Below, piece by piece: positions 28,356 through 39,846 of a stretch of 64,000 nt of DNA. Both the position numbers and the translations under genes were made by a program. Every line of letters starts with the position of its first letter. Position 1 is the first letter of the stretch. Source of the stretch: Panulirus ornatus (taxonomy: Eukaryota; Arthropoda; Malacostraca; Decapoda; Palinuridae); assembly GCF_036320965.1 (NCBI RefSeq), contig NC_092258.1, forward strand, positions 1 to 64,000. Direction: 5' to 3'. The notes beneath the pieces were generated by a model, which searched no databases, was not told where the DNA came from, and saw only the letters and a program-made list of their open reading frames with translations.

Positions 28356-28358
<3 letters not shown>
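28133..28358 (-). mobile_element. Short non-autonomous element S2, reverse orientation
   Basis: Reverse copy of the S1 family. The 3' box is at 28140-28170 (CGCATCAGCAAGGTAGCGTT on plus), the middle GAGGACTGGGCCTC, GAAGGAACAGAG-type block at 28225, and the G-rich AGCGGGGGGCTGG at 28273-28290. The 5' end GGGGAGAAAGAATACTTCC lies near 28340. No ORF. (TA)n on both sides. Confidence 0.85.

Positions 28359-28437
<79 letters not shown>
28358..28437. repeat. (TA)n microsatellite
   Basis: About 39 TA units at the 5' end of S2. Confidence 0.97.
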
Positions 28438-28439
<2 letters not shown>

Positions 28440-28522
28440 GTGTGTTACCGGACTCCACTCTTCTTGTCCACATAAGTTTTATGATACGCTCGTTGTCCGT
28501 CTTGGACAGTCACATGTATATA

Positions 28523-28632
28523 TGTTAGGTTAGGTTGGTTTAGGTTTGGTTTGGTTAGGTTAGGTTAGGTTGGGTTTGATTGGGTTAGGTTAGGATAAGT
28601 TAGGTTAGGTTAGGCTTGGTTAGGTTAGGTTA
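28523..28632. repeat. Degenerate TTAGG interstitial telomere-like array
   Basis: Runs of GTTAGGTTAGGTT with variants GGTTT and GGGTT. The basic unit equals the arthropod telomeric pentamer; the orientation shown is TTAGG on plus. Confidence 0.9.
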
Positions 28633-29840
28633 CACCCACATCAGTCTTCTTCAATACAATTGTGAATGCTCAAAATCTTTAGAACTTCGTCCACAATTTC
28701 CTTTACCCTCATGCTCCCTGATAATTCACCATGAGATATTTCACTTTCCACGGAGCAATTTTGATGTTATCAATGTCATTCACGCCCATATATTTTGGTA
28801 ACCACAGCCTCAAAACGGACTAAACCAGAGTTATCTTTCTCCTTGTAGTAGGGTATACCAATCACACTCAGCTGGGTATGGCTGTCGCTCTCGCGAGACC
28901 AAATAGTTAAATTCCCAGCACGAAAGATGTTCAATGGTACTTACCTTATCCTTAAATCCTCATACACAAGTAACTAAGCTTCTCAGACTTCCGATGGGCC
29001 TGAAAACAGAATTTGGAAGCTGACACAAGAGTGTTTATCAAGCCACTCTGTCCATCACACTCACTCTGATTATAAATGAGATTAAGGCTGAGAAAGAAGC
29101 ATAACTCATCAAACTCTTCGCGTGACGACGATGGCGACATATAGCAGCAAGAGGAGAATAGTCATTGGAATCACTGTAGTTAAGTCGTATATTCATAGAT
29201 GACAGGACTAGCAGAGGTATTGCTTTAGGCGTCGTCTACACCTTTTAGCAAAATGAGCGACGTTCAAATCATGGCTCATAGCGGAACTCGTAGGTTTGAC
29301 TCATCTTTTTCTATAGACAAGCAGATCGCTTAAATACTCGCTTATAATTTGCAAAATTCCATAGATGAGTAGGCTATAAGAGAATTCATTTGATTTCCAG
29401 CGCAAGTATCATATGGTGCATTGTATCATCTCATGTGCATGTGTCCTTCATTTGGCATTGGGAAAATATAATTTTTAGATTTGCATTCGTATATGTGGGC
29501 TAATCATTATACTCAATAACAGTGAATGCAAATATCAATTTCTTTTGTTTAGCTCTACAACTACAAAGCTAATCTTTACACATACACACGGCTAAATATT
29601 TATGCAAAATATATGTAAATTTACAGTGTACATGGATCTTGCCAAAATAAGCTTAAACTCACGTATATAGAAAATACAACACAGATCCACTATGGACGTT
29701 CGGCTTGAAATGATAATCATAGAAAATGGTAAAAATTCATTATAGAAAATGGTAAACTTTTTAGGGATAACAAACACGTTATGTATTTTTTAAGGTTTAA
29801 GAAGTTAGGATACGGTACTCTTTATATATTGAATTGCACG
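28630..29840. repeat. Duplicated 1.2-kb body, copy 1
   Basis: From CACATCAGTC (28634) to the GTTTAAGAAGTTAGGATACG block (about 29800). The same order of sequence recurs at 30258-31514. Contains no convincing ORF (only short antisense frames such as 28952-29140). Its last ~130 bp, starting GGCTTGAAATGATAATCA, is also the core of the complex satellite at 49.4-53.9 kb. Confidence 0.9.
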
Positions 29841-29988
29841 TTTACTTGCGTTTTATTCATATGCCATCGACTTGTACATTTACTTATGTTTTATTTATAT
29901 GACATCGACTTGTACATTTACTTATGTTTTATTTATATGCCATCGACTTGTACATTTACTTACGTTTTATTTATATGCCATCGACATG
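29841..29988. repeat. 38-bp repeat array (CGACTTGTACATTTACTTAC type)
   Basis: About four tandem units, each CGACTTGTACATTTACTTAY followed by GTTTTATTTATATGCCAT, with the first unit degenerate. Ends in CATCGACATGG directly before the TTAGG array. Confidence 0.95.
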
Positions 29989-30257
29989 GTTAGGTTAGGT
30001 TTGGTTGGGTTAGGCTTGGTTAGGTTAGGTTAGGTTGAGTTAGGTTAGGTTGGGTTAGTAAAGTTAGTTTAGGTTAGGTTAGGTTGGGTTAGGCTAGGTT
30101 AGGTTGGGGTAGGTTAGGTTAGGTTAGTTTAGGTTAGGTTGGGTTAGGTTCTGTTAGATTAGGTTCTGTTAGATTAGGTTAGGTTGGGTTGCGTTAGATT
30201 AGGTTAGCTTAAGTTAGGTTAGGTTAGGTTGGTTAGGTTAGGTTTGGTTAGGCTAGG
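29989..30257. repeat. Degenerate TTAGG array, about 270 bp
   Basis: Dominated by GGTTAGGTTA with GGGTTA, GTTCTGTTAG and GGTTTGG variants. Lies between the first 38-bp array and duplicated body copy 2. Confidence 0.93.
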
Positions 30258-31514
30258 TTACACCGACATCAGTCCTGTTCAATACAATCGTCAATGCTCA
30301 AAATCTTTAGAAGTTCGTTCACAAATTCCTTTACCCTTATCCTCCCTGGTAATTCACCAATAGATATTTCACTTTCCACGGAGCAGTTTTAACATTTTTA
30401 ATGTCATTCACGCACATATATTTGATAACCACAGCCTCAAAATAGACTAAACCAATCAGCGTTATCTTTCTCCTTGTAGTAGGGTATAATACCAATCACA
30501 CTCAGCTGGGTATGGCTGGTCCCTGAGCTGTCGCTCTCGCGAGACCAAATAGTCAAATTCCCAGCACGAAAGATGTTCAGTGGTACTTACCTTATCCTTA
30601 AATCCTTATACACAGGTAGGTAAGCCTCTCTGACTTCCGATGGGGTTGAAAACAGAATTTGGAAGCTGACACAAAAGTGTTTATCAAGCCACTCACTCCA
30701 TCACACTCACTCACTGTTTATAAATGAGATTGAGGCTGAAAAAGAAGCATAACTCATCAAACTCTTCGCGTGACGACAATGGCGACATATAGCAGCAATA
30801 GGAGAATAGTCATTGGAATCACTTTAGTTAAGTCGTATATTCATAGATGGCAGAATTAGCAAAGGTATTGCTTTAGGCGTCGTCTACACCTTTTAACAAA
30901 ACGAGCGACGTTCAAATCATGGCTCATAGCGGAACTCGTAGGTTTGACTTATCTTTTTCTATAGACAAGAGAGATCGGTTAAATACTCACTTATAATTTG
31001 CAAAATTCCATAGATGAGTAGGGTATAAGAGAATTCATGTGATTTCCAGCGCAAGTATCATATAGTGCATTGTATCACCTCATGTGCATGTGTCTTTCAT
31101 TTGGCATTGGGAAAATATCATTTTTAGATTTGCAGTCATATATATGGGCTAATCATTATACTCAATAACAGTGAATGCAAATATCAAAGTCATTACTGGT
31201 ATTAGAATTTCTTTTGTTTAGCTCTACAATTACAAAGCTAAGCTTTACTCATACACACGGCTATATATTTATGTCGTATTTTCAGTAAAATATATGTAAA
31301 TCTACAGTGTACATGGATCTTGCCAAAATAAGCTTAAACTCACGTATATATAAAATACAACTAAGATCTACTATGGACGTTTGGCTTGAAATGATAATCA
31401 TAGAAAATGGTAAAGATTAGTCATTGTAGAAAATGGTAAACTTTTTTAGGGGTAACAAACAAATGTTATGTATTTTATAGGGTTTAAGAAGTTGGGATAC
31501 ATTACTTTATACAT
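30258..31514. repeat. Duplicated 1.2-kb body, copy 2
   Basis: Aligns along its length with 28630-29840 with scattered substitutions and small indels (for example extra bases near 30440-30530 and 31180-31210). Same orientation, so a tandem arrangement of (TTAGG)n, body and 38-bp repeat modules. Confidence 0.92.
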
Positions 31515-31592
31515 ATCGACTTGTACATTTACTTACGTTTTATTTATTTGCCATCGACCTATAAATTAGGTAAGGTTAGGTTAGTTTAGGTA
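31515..31592. repeat. 38-bp repeat followed by a short TTAGG run
   Basis: One and a half 38-bp units (to about 31562) and then GGTAAGGTTAGGTTAG. Marks the left border of module X1. Confidence 0.9.
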
Positions 31593-32410
31593 AGGCATGA
31601 AAACCATAAGAGTCTTGTCATACTTGTACGAATGCCTATGGAGTTCCTTGGTCGTAGGCGTCTTTGTTCTCCTTTTTGTTGTTGGTTTGTTAGACGACGG
31701 TACGGGGAGACCTAAGTTTCTATCTCGGCAAGTACATGCATTATGTCGGTTGGCCGTGCGCGTGCGAATCGTAGTATTAGTGTTCGACCCCAATGCCGCC
31801 GCCGCAGCAACAGCAGCAGCAGCAGCATCAGTAGTATACTTCTTCAATGCCATTAGACCCAGTCTAATGATATCCTCGGTCTGTCTTTTCGAAGACATTC
31901 TTCTCCATATGGAACCGTCATGGCACCCGCTGCGGCACGTGGGAGACGACGCCTCGCCGTTTATGGCTTTTTCCTATTGTGAGTGCTGCCTGCCTTCCCC
32001 CGACGCTTCAATGCAGCACATTTCCTGAGAATTCCATAAGATGGGATTTTCTTTGTTTTAAAAAGGGGCGGGATGTTGTGGTGGCACCTGCCTCAGCCAA
32101 TTGTTATGATGATGATGATGAGATGGTAAGGGGGGACCTAAGCTTCTATCTCGGCGCCTCGGCAAGTACATGCAGTATGTCGCTTGACTTTGCGCGTGCG
32201 ATTCGTAGGTCTTAGTGTTCTACCCCAGTGCCGCAGCAGCAGCAAAGGGGGGAAATTGGGTAGAGTTGAGAGCTACAGTTGCTGCTCTATCCCATCCCAA
32301 ATACGGATCAACCAAACCCTGATGTGCTGTATCGAACCGTTTGCATACAACTTACGTACCAGCCTGGGTGCCGAGAGTGCCAGAGCAGATTCCTCACTGC
32401 GATCCACTAA
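31593..32410. repeat. GC-rich module X, copy 1
   Basis: Starts at ATGAAAACCATAAGAGTC after TTAGG and ends at the CCACTAAGGTTTAACCC block. Recurs at 54003-54842. It contains two related internal modules sharing GGGGAGACCTAAG or GGGGGGACCTAAG plus CTCGGCAAGTACATGCA (about 31705 and 32130). A plus-strand frame 31597-32028 (143 codons, with an Ala-rich AAAAATAAAAA stretch) is kept in copy 2. The antisense is also partly open, so coding status is doubtful. Confidence 0.85.
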
Positions 32411-33621
32411 GGTTTAACCCGAAAAAAGGTTAGGGGATTTGTCACGCCAATCGATGGCAAAAGCCCCTACATAGTAGACATATAGATTAAGAGTTGTGTA
32501 TTTCGCCACCGTAACTGGACCTCCTACGCCGGCATCGAAAGTGAGAGTGAGGAGGAGGAGTAGGAGGCGGCTGGCTGGGTGTGTGTTTGTGTGTGGTATG
32601 GAATGCGAGAGCGCGCAGGAGGTAGATTAAGAGGAGTTGTGTATTTCGCCACCGTAACTGGACCTCCTACGCCGGCATCGAAAGTGAGAGTGAGGAGGAG
32701 GAGGCTGGCTGGGTGTGGGTGTTTGTGTGTGGTATGGAATGCGAGAGCGCGCGGGAGGTACGGGGGTCAGCCTTCCTCCTCCTCCTCCGCCGTCACCCTC
32801 CCGCTCCCTCGCTCGCGTACGACGTTACTAAAACAACCGGCAATCTAGTGAGTAATGGCAAACTCCGCGAATGCAATGTGGGTCGATCGATAATGGTCCA
32901 CTGATGTTCAGCATCACCACCGTGTGTGAGGAAGGGAGGGAGGTGGGTCGGCCGCGCGTCATCGAAAGCGAGAGTGAGGAGGAGGTGGCTGGCTGGCTCG
33001 GTGTGTGTGGTATGCGCGCGGGGAGGGAGGAGTGTCGGCCGCCGCCGCCGCCGCTCTCTCGCTTAGGTTAGGTTTAACTCTGAGAAAAGTTAGGGGATTT
33101 GTCACGCCAATCGATGGCAAAAGCCCCTACATAGTAGACATATAGATTAAGAGTTGTGTATTTCGCCACCGTAACTGGACCTCCTACGCCGTCATCGAAA
33201 GTGAGAGTGAGGAGGAGGAGGAGGAGGAGGCTGGCTGGGTGTGTGTTTGTGTGTAGTATGGAAGGCGAGAGCGCGTGGGAGGGGGGTGGGGGGAAGGTCG
33301 TCCGGCCTTTTCCTCCTCCGCTGCTACCCGCCCGTTCCCTCGCTCGCGCACTACTTACTAAAACAACAACCGGCAATCTAGTCAGTGATGTCAAACTCCG
33401 CGGACGCAATGTGAGTCGATCGATAATAGGCCACTGATGTTCACCACCACCACCGTGTGTGAGGAAGGGAGGGATGTGGGTCGGCTGCGCGTTATCAAAA
33501 GCGAGAGTGAGAAGGTAACTGGCTGGCTGGCTCGGTGTGTGTGGTATGCGCGCGGTGAGGGAGGGGGTTGGCCGCCGCCGTTGCCGCCGCTCTCGCTTGT
33601 TGTTAGGTTAGGTTAGGTTAG
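32411..33621. repeat. Two U modules (0.55-0.65 kb) bounded by TTAGG
   Basis: Each starts with AAGTTAGGGGATTTGTCACG-like sequence at about 32428 and 33089. Then come CATAGTAGACATATAGATTA, CGCCACCGTAACTGGACCTC, AGTGAGAGTGAGGAGG and GGCTGGCTGGGTGTG blocks. Each ends in CCGCCGCCGCTCTCTCGCTT joined to TTAGG (33062 and 33603). Part of the first unit (CGCCACCGTAACTGGACC) is duplicated at 32503 and 32647. No supported ORF. Confidence 0.85.
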
Positions 33622-35592
33622 GTCGAGGTGGTGTGCCAAGTGAGAGGGTTACGGAGAATGATTTGGTAAACATAGAAGAGGTAGTAAAAGCTTTGCGGAA
33701 GATGAAAGCCGGCAAGGCAGCGGATTGTGGATGGTACTGCAGTGGAATTTATCAAAAAAGGGGGTGACTGTATTGTTGACTGGTTGGTAAGGCTATTTAA
33801 TGTATGTATGATTCATGGTGAGGTGCCTGAGGATTGGCGGAATGCGTGCATAGTGCCATTGTACAAAGGGGATAAAAGTGAGTGCTCAAATTACAGAGGT
33901 ATAAGTTTGCTGAATATTCCTGGGAAATTATATGGGAGGGTATTAATTGAGAGGGCGAAGGCATGTACAGAGCATCAGATTGGGGAAGAGCAGTGTGGTT
34001 TCAGAAGTGGTAGAGGATGTGTGGATCAGGTGTTTGCTCTGAAGAATGTATGTGAGAAATACTTGGAAAAGCAAATGGATTTTTATGTAGCATTTATGGA
34101 TCTGGAGAAGGTATATGACAGAGGTGATAGAGATGCTCTGTGGAAGGTATTAAGAATATATAGTGTGGGAGGCAAGTTGTTAGAAGCAGTGAAAAGTTTC
34201 TATTGAGGATGTAATGCATGTGTACATGTAGGAAGAGAGGAAAGTGATTGGTTCTCAGTGAATGTAGGTTTGCGGCAGGGGTGTGTGATGTCTCCATGGT
34301 TGTTTAATTTGTTTATGGATGGGGTTGTTAGGGAGGTGAATGCAAGAGTTTTGGAAAGGGGCAAGTATGCAGTCTGTTGTGGATGAGAGAGCTTGGGAAG
34401 TGAGTCAGTTGTTGTTCGCTGATGATACAGCGCTGGTGGCTGATTCATGTGAGAAACTGCAGAAGCTGATGACTGAGTTTGGTAAAGTGTGTGAAAGAAG
34501 AAAGCTGAGAGTAAATATGAATAAGAGTAAGGTTATTAGGTACAGTAGGGTTGAGGGACTATTCAACTGGGAGATAAGTTTGAATGGAGAAAAACTGGAG
34601 GAAGTGAAGTGTTTTAGATATCTGGGAGTGGATTTGGCAGCGGATGGAACCATAAAAGCGGACGTGAATCATAGGGTGCGGGAGGGGGCGAAAGTTCTGA
34701 GAGCGTTGAAGAATGTGTGGAAGGCAAGAAAATTATCTTGGAAAGCAAAAATGGGTATGTTTGAAGGAATAGTGGCTCCAACAATGTTATATGGTTGTGA
34801 GGCGTGGGCTATAGATAGAGTTGTGCGGAGGAGGTTGGATGTGCTGGAAATGAGGTGTTTGAGGACAATATGTGGTGTGAGGTGGTTTGATCGAGTAAGT
34901 AATGTAAGAATAAGAGAGATGTGTGGAAATAAAAAGAGCGTGGTTGAGAGAGCGGAAGAGGATGTTTTGAAAGATTGACCAAGAGGATATATGTGTCGGA
35001 GGTGGAGGGAACGAGAAGTGGGAGACCAAATTTGAGGTGGAAAGATGGAGTGAAAAAGATTTTGAGTGATCGGGGCCTGAACATGCAGGAGGGTGAAAGG
35101 CGTGCAAGGAATAGAGTGAATTGGATCGATGTGGTATACCGGGGTTGACGTGTTGTCAATGGATTGAATCAGGGCATGTGAAGCGTCTGGGGTAAACCAT
35201 GGAAAGTTGTGTGGGGCCTGGATGTGGAAAGGGAGCTGTGGTTTCGGGCATTATTGCATGACAGCTAGAGACTGAGTGTGAACGAATGGGGCCTTTGTTG
35301 TCTTTTCCTAGCGCTACCTCGCACACATGAGGGAGGAGGGGGATGTTATTCCATGTGTGGCGAGGTGGCGATGGGAATGAATAAAGGCAGACTGTGAATT
35401 GTGTGCATGTGTATATATGTATGTGTCTGTGTGTGTATATATATGTGTACATTGAGATGTATGGGTATGTATATTTGCGTGTGTGGACGTGTATGTATAT
35501 ACATGTGTATGGGGGTGGGTTGGGCCATTTCTTTCGTCTGTTTCCTTGCGCTACCTCGCAAACGCGGGAGACAGCGACAAAGCAAAATAATA

Positions 35593-35597
<5 letters not shown>
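33622..35597 (+). mobile_element. RTE-like LINE copy T, RT to long 3' UTR
   Basis: The 5'-truncated sense copy starts TCGAGGTGGTGTGCC immediately after TTAGG units. RT frame 33727-34206: VEFIKKGGDCIVDWLVRLF, YRGISLLNIPGKLYGRVL, CGFRSGRGCVDQVFALKN, AFMDLEKVYDRGDRDALW, with TGA replacing the CGA arginine after KSFY. Frame 34340-34978: LLFADDTALVADS, YLGVDLAADGTIKADVNHRV, CGVRWFDRV. A ~34-bp deletion at about 34973 between GAAA repeats removes the WFGHMERM segment. The long 3' UTR is complete to the 3' box at about 35570, followed by ATAATATAT and (GT)n. Confidence 0.92.

Positions 35598-35641
<44 letters not shown>
35598..35641. repeat. (GT)n tail of LINE copy T
   Basis: About 20 GT units directly after the LINE 3' end. 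Other copies have (TA)n or A runs at the same place. Confidence 0.95.
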
Positions 35642-35644
<3 letters not shown>

Positions 35645-37729
35645 ATGAGTTATATCAAGTGTTAGAGAGTGTAAGTGACTTAGTTTTGTGGTAAATACAC
35701 GAAATTATGTCGAGACCAAGTGACCTATAAATTGCAGGCCAGGGTGGCAATGCCGAGGTATTGGCTGGTCGTGCTGAAGGCTTGTGAAGACGACCATGTC
35801 CAGGGTAAGGAGCCACAGTGTAATCATCCTCTTATTAAGCTACTAATTCTTCCGATATCTTGGACGTATTTTTGGGTTTGCGATCTCAAATATAATGTCA
35901 TGTGTATGTGAGTTTTTAGGTAGTATGTTCATCAGATTGTGTTCATATTTGTGTGCCTCTATTTGTGTTCTTGTTTATCATTGTGTTTTTTTTTTTACTG
36001 TGAATGATATTTGTGTTTGTTTACCTGTCAATATGCATGCATGTATTAATGTATACAGATGTGTTTGCGAGCGTCTGAAAATCCGTGTGGCACCAGAAAT
36101 ACGTATCAATGGTATATTAGGCGTAATTCGAAGCATACTCGCATCATTTTATGATATGTTTTGAAGCACTTTACAAAAGTACGATAATTTTCATGTCTTG
36201 CATCAAAACATTACTGAAGGATGCAAGATTGTGGGAGCGATTACGTCTCCATTCCCCTAGGGTGATGCATCTCACTGGCATGATGAATAACGCCGGTCCT
36301 ACTGAGATTGAGATGAGGTCCTTTGTTATTTTCCTTTGGTATTCCCGCCTCATATTCCCATGCCGACGCGCAAGGCTGTGGTGTAATCTGTAATAGTCAC
36401 CTCGCTGGTCTACTTAATTCGACATAGGCACATTAACAAATTGGGAGAGATGTGCTTAATTCGGGACTTTATTATTGTCCCGGCATTTATTCTGCATGGT
36501 TCCGTTTACTAGCTTTATATTTTTCAGTCAATAGTTTTTCTCCAATATTGTTTATGCGTTTATGCAGGTTTGTCTCCTTTCAAATCATAACGTGCGGAAA
36601 AGATATCCTGATGTAATTTTTTTTTTTTCTGGTATGAAACTCAGGAAAGATCCTAGCTTTCCAGGAGATATTCTTATTCACTTTGGCGATAATTTTCTCT
36701 CAGACACTATCGTTAATCAAGGGGACGCCATCATTCTTGTATTAAATAACACACAAACTCTTGTACCTGAGAACATGAGTAATCTCGTACGTCTCCCAGA
36801 GATACTGGTTGGTGTGTTGGTCGCGCCCCGGGCCACTGTGACGTTGTGGTAAGCACGTTAAGCTCATCTGACTGGCTTATTATTCAGTACTGGTGGATGA
36901 TTTTCTCATGTTATCATGCGCCCGCTACGAAGTAATAAGAGGGTACATTGCTTTAGTACACCTGTCTGTCTGTGTTCCTCCCGAGTGAGGGTGTTATAAT
37001 TTGTATAATCAACGCTCTCGCTTACGATTACGATTGTCAGTTGAATAAAATGGAACTATACTGATTTGTGACATGGAAATCATGAACGGAGATATATAAT
37101 GATTTTGTTTACGCGTTTACCCGTGTTAGTAAGTACGGTACCTGTTATGTGTACCCGCCTTCCCACACAGGTATTCTTACTAGGATTCAGCTGAAATTTT
37201 GTTAAGTGCATCATATGTATATTAAACATGCATGTGAAGTTATAATGGCATTAGAAAGGACTTGCAGAAACTTCCATGATACTTTTTCCAGCTATATTAC
37301 GTTGCGCAGTATCTATCTGTTTGGTGTAGTCAGTTCCTCTTACAGTTATTTATACATTAAAATGAAACTTTTTACATATAATTCTGATGGCCATTGGTGA
37401 ACTTGTCCAAAAAATGTCATGAGCTCCACACAAACACTTCCCACTCCTTTGTGTTAAATAAGAAATAAGATATTAGTGTTCTTTAAATAGACAGACTTGT
37501 AACTTCACTTGAATAACCGTACTCACTCACTATAATAAGTGTAGCCTGTGCACACACTGGAGGTACTCGTGTAGTTACGACATGCTCGTCTCCGTTTTAA
37601 ACCTGACATCAGGAAAGTTTTGAGAGACTGGTGCCTTTTCTGTGTCTTATATTTCTCTCTCTTGCTTATCTTTCAGACTTGTTTACCGGTGCCCGGCGAT
37701 AGGGAGATTGTGCCAGGAATGATGAAGAA
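35642..37729. other. Unique-looking sequence, no gene recognised
   Basis: AT-rich with several short ORFs (for example 36562-36852, 96 codons) but no domain, splice pattern or repeat family I recognise. Confidence 0.5.
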
Positions 37730-38245
37730 AAGACCTCATTCCCTCACATACATTCTTAAACTTTCGTGCGTAATGTACCGAAACCATGGCCCCATGTCCA
37801 CAGCCAGGCCCCACAGACCTTTACGCGGTTTCTCCTCCTGCTTCATACGCCTTAGTTCAGTGCATGGACACCACGTCGTCACCTGTATACCACATATTTC
37901 CCATGCACTGTATCCTGTGCACGCCTTTTCACCATCCTCCATATTCTGGCTCCGCTCACTCAAAATCTTCTTTCGCTCCAACCTTACATCTTCACTTTGA
38001 TCTCCCTTCTCTTGTCCTCTCCACTTTTGCCACATATATCCTGTATGTCAACCTTTCCTAGCTTATTCTCTCTACATATCCAAAGTCTTTCAGCACACTC
38101 TCTTCAGCACTCTCAACCACACGCCTCTAGTACCACACCTCTTTCTTACCGTATCAACGCTTCTCACACCACAAGTTGTTCTGAAACATTTAATTTCCAA
38201 ACATCCACCCTCTTTCGTGTGTTCTCATACAGCATCGTTGGCGCT
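37730..38245 (-). mobile_element. Ancient LINE relic, C-terminal half
   Basis: Minus-strand similarity to the C-terminal domain of the main LINE, strongly diverged. Plus-strand text such as CAGGCCCCACAGACC, GTATACCACA and CCAGCATCC-like blocks follows the LINE order. Minus frame 37736-38035 retains VWQKWRGQEKGDQSEDVRLERKK in place of the usual RPNWRW region. The sequence is interrupted at about 38245 and resumes at 39847. Confidence 0.7.
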
Positions 38246-39391
38246 ACCAATGACTATACAAACGATGATAGGAAAGTGACTGCTGCAACCAATAGAAAAA
38301 TGGATAACCAAAGTACGTATTGGCAACGTGTGGCCACCTCTCCTGCCCACTATGGTCGTTACGCATATTCTTATTCTTCTTGGGCAACAAGTATAAATCA
38401 TTAATACACATTAACGGCAGTATATTGTTTCACTCATCCTGGTGTTAGGTAGGTGCCAAGTTTCTCCTTGATATCTTCTCCCAGTACATATATGGTCAAT
38501 GACAGGAGTACAGGCTTTAATAGTTTCCATCATTCAGTTGACGTATTGGAAATCTAACTTATTTGCTTTTCTTCCAGTCTGCTTTATCATTGATCTGTTA
38601 GCAGTATATGCATTTTTTTAACCTTGTTATGTAACATATTTTGATCACTACTGTCTTTTCTGCGTGTATTATCCTGTATGTTGTTGATCAGTCATATGAT
38701 TATGATTATTTATCCCTCATCCGCAATCTCTGTATTGGATATTTTTCTCTGTCTTCTCCTAATTTCATTTCTCTCCAAATTTTTCTCGATTATTTGATAT
38801 ATCATGAATAATGAAATCAACAAGTCACACATTGTACTGCAATTAACAGCATGTTAAGCACACAGACCTTAACAATCACCATTACATAAATAGGATTTCA
38901 ATAACCACCTGCATACCACATGAATTGTGGATAACAAAGATTGGCTTTGATGTTTGATATAGCATTACAGTAAGCACTGCAGGCATAGACCTACACTGTA
39001 AAATTCAAAAGCATGCACTTACTGAACGCCCAACAAACCAGGAAGCGTCGTGTTTCAGTTTGGAGGATGTCTGTCCAGTCACGTAATTTCTTTGATAAAA
39101 AATGATGACTACAGACCCTGTAGCTTCTGTGCAACTTTTCTGCTCTCGCATTCATGATATAAGGCACACAGACAGCATACTGCCACACGAATCACCTGCA
39201 GAAACAATTACCGCAATCGGGAATTCTTCCCAATTAAGAGGTTAACAAATATGAATAAACGAAAATTCCCATGGTATCACATATTCACAGCTACCGGTTA
39301 GGCCTATTCTAGATTGTTACTCCTGGGTTATTGGTCAATAAGCGTACGTTAAGAGCAAACAATAGAACTTACCGATCGTTTTCTTTCATAT

Positions 39392-39438
<47 letters not shown>

Positions 39439-39846
39439 TCTGCTCACAACACAACAGTGAGAACGTCCGACCATGTTTTCTTGCTTCCAGATTGAGGTGT
39501 ACATGAGAAAAAGCCATTTCGTCTCGCATTATTTTTGAAACATATACAACTGTAGTCCCTTTTTGCGGATCAGTTCATTGGTATATATCCTGAATAATAT
39601 GTATATATGTATGTACATGATGGTGTTTCACAAGTTATAAAGTTATTTTTTTGGGTTACAGAGTAAAAATATGAAAGAAGAGTTATGGTCATGGCAAAAC
39701 TGTATTTCTGAAACGTGTACTTTGTATACGTGCAGACGAAAACTTAGGCGCCAGCCAACGCCACCTACATTCATTACGCAGCAATATCGTACTCTGAAGT
39801 TCCAGTTAGCATTAAAGGTCCTTTATAGCTTTCCTATCATCTGTTT
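38246..39846. other. 1.6-kb segment interrupting the old LINE relic
   Basis: The flanking relic pieces are collinear and both contain a version of the CATTGTTGGAACCACT position (GCATCGTTGGCGCTACC at about 38232 and GCATTGGGAGCTACTA at about 39852). This suggests an insertion with a short target duplication. The inside is AT-rich, has a (GT)n at 39393-39438, and shows no recognised ORF or terminal repeats. Confidence 0.45.
39393..39438. repeat. (GT)n microsatellite
   Basis: About 22 GT units. Confidence 0.95.

Noticed and set aside
36562..36852. 96-codon frame in unique DNA
   Set aside because: No domain, splice sites or conservation evidence. Length is compatible with chance in 2 kb of sequence.
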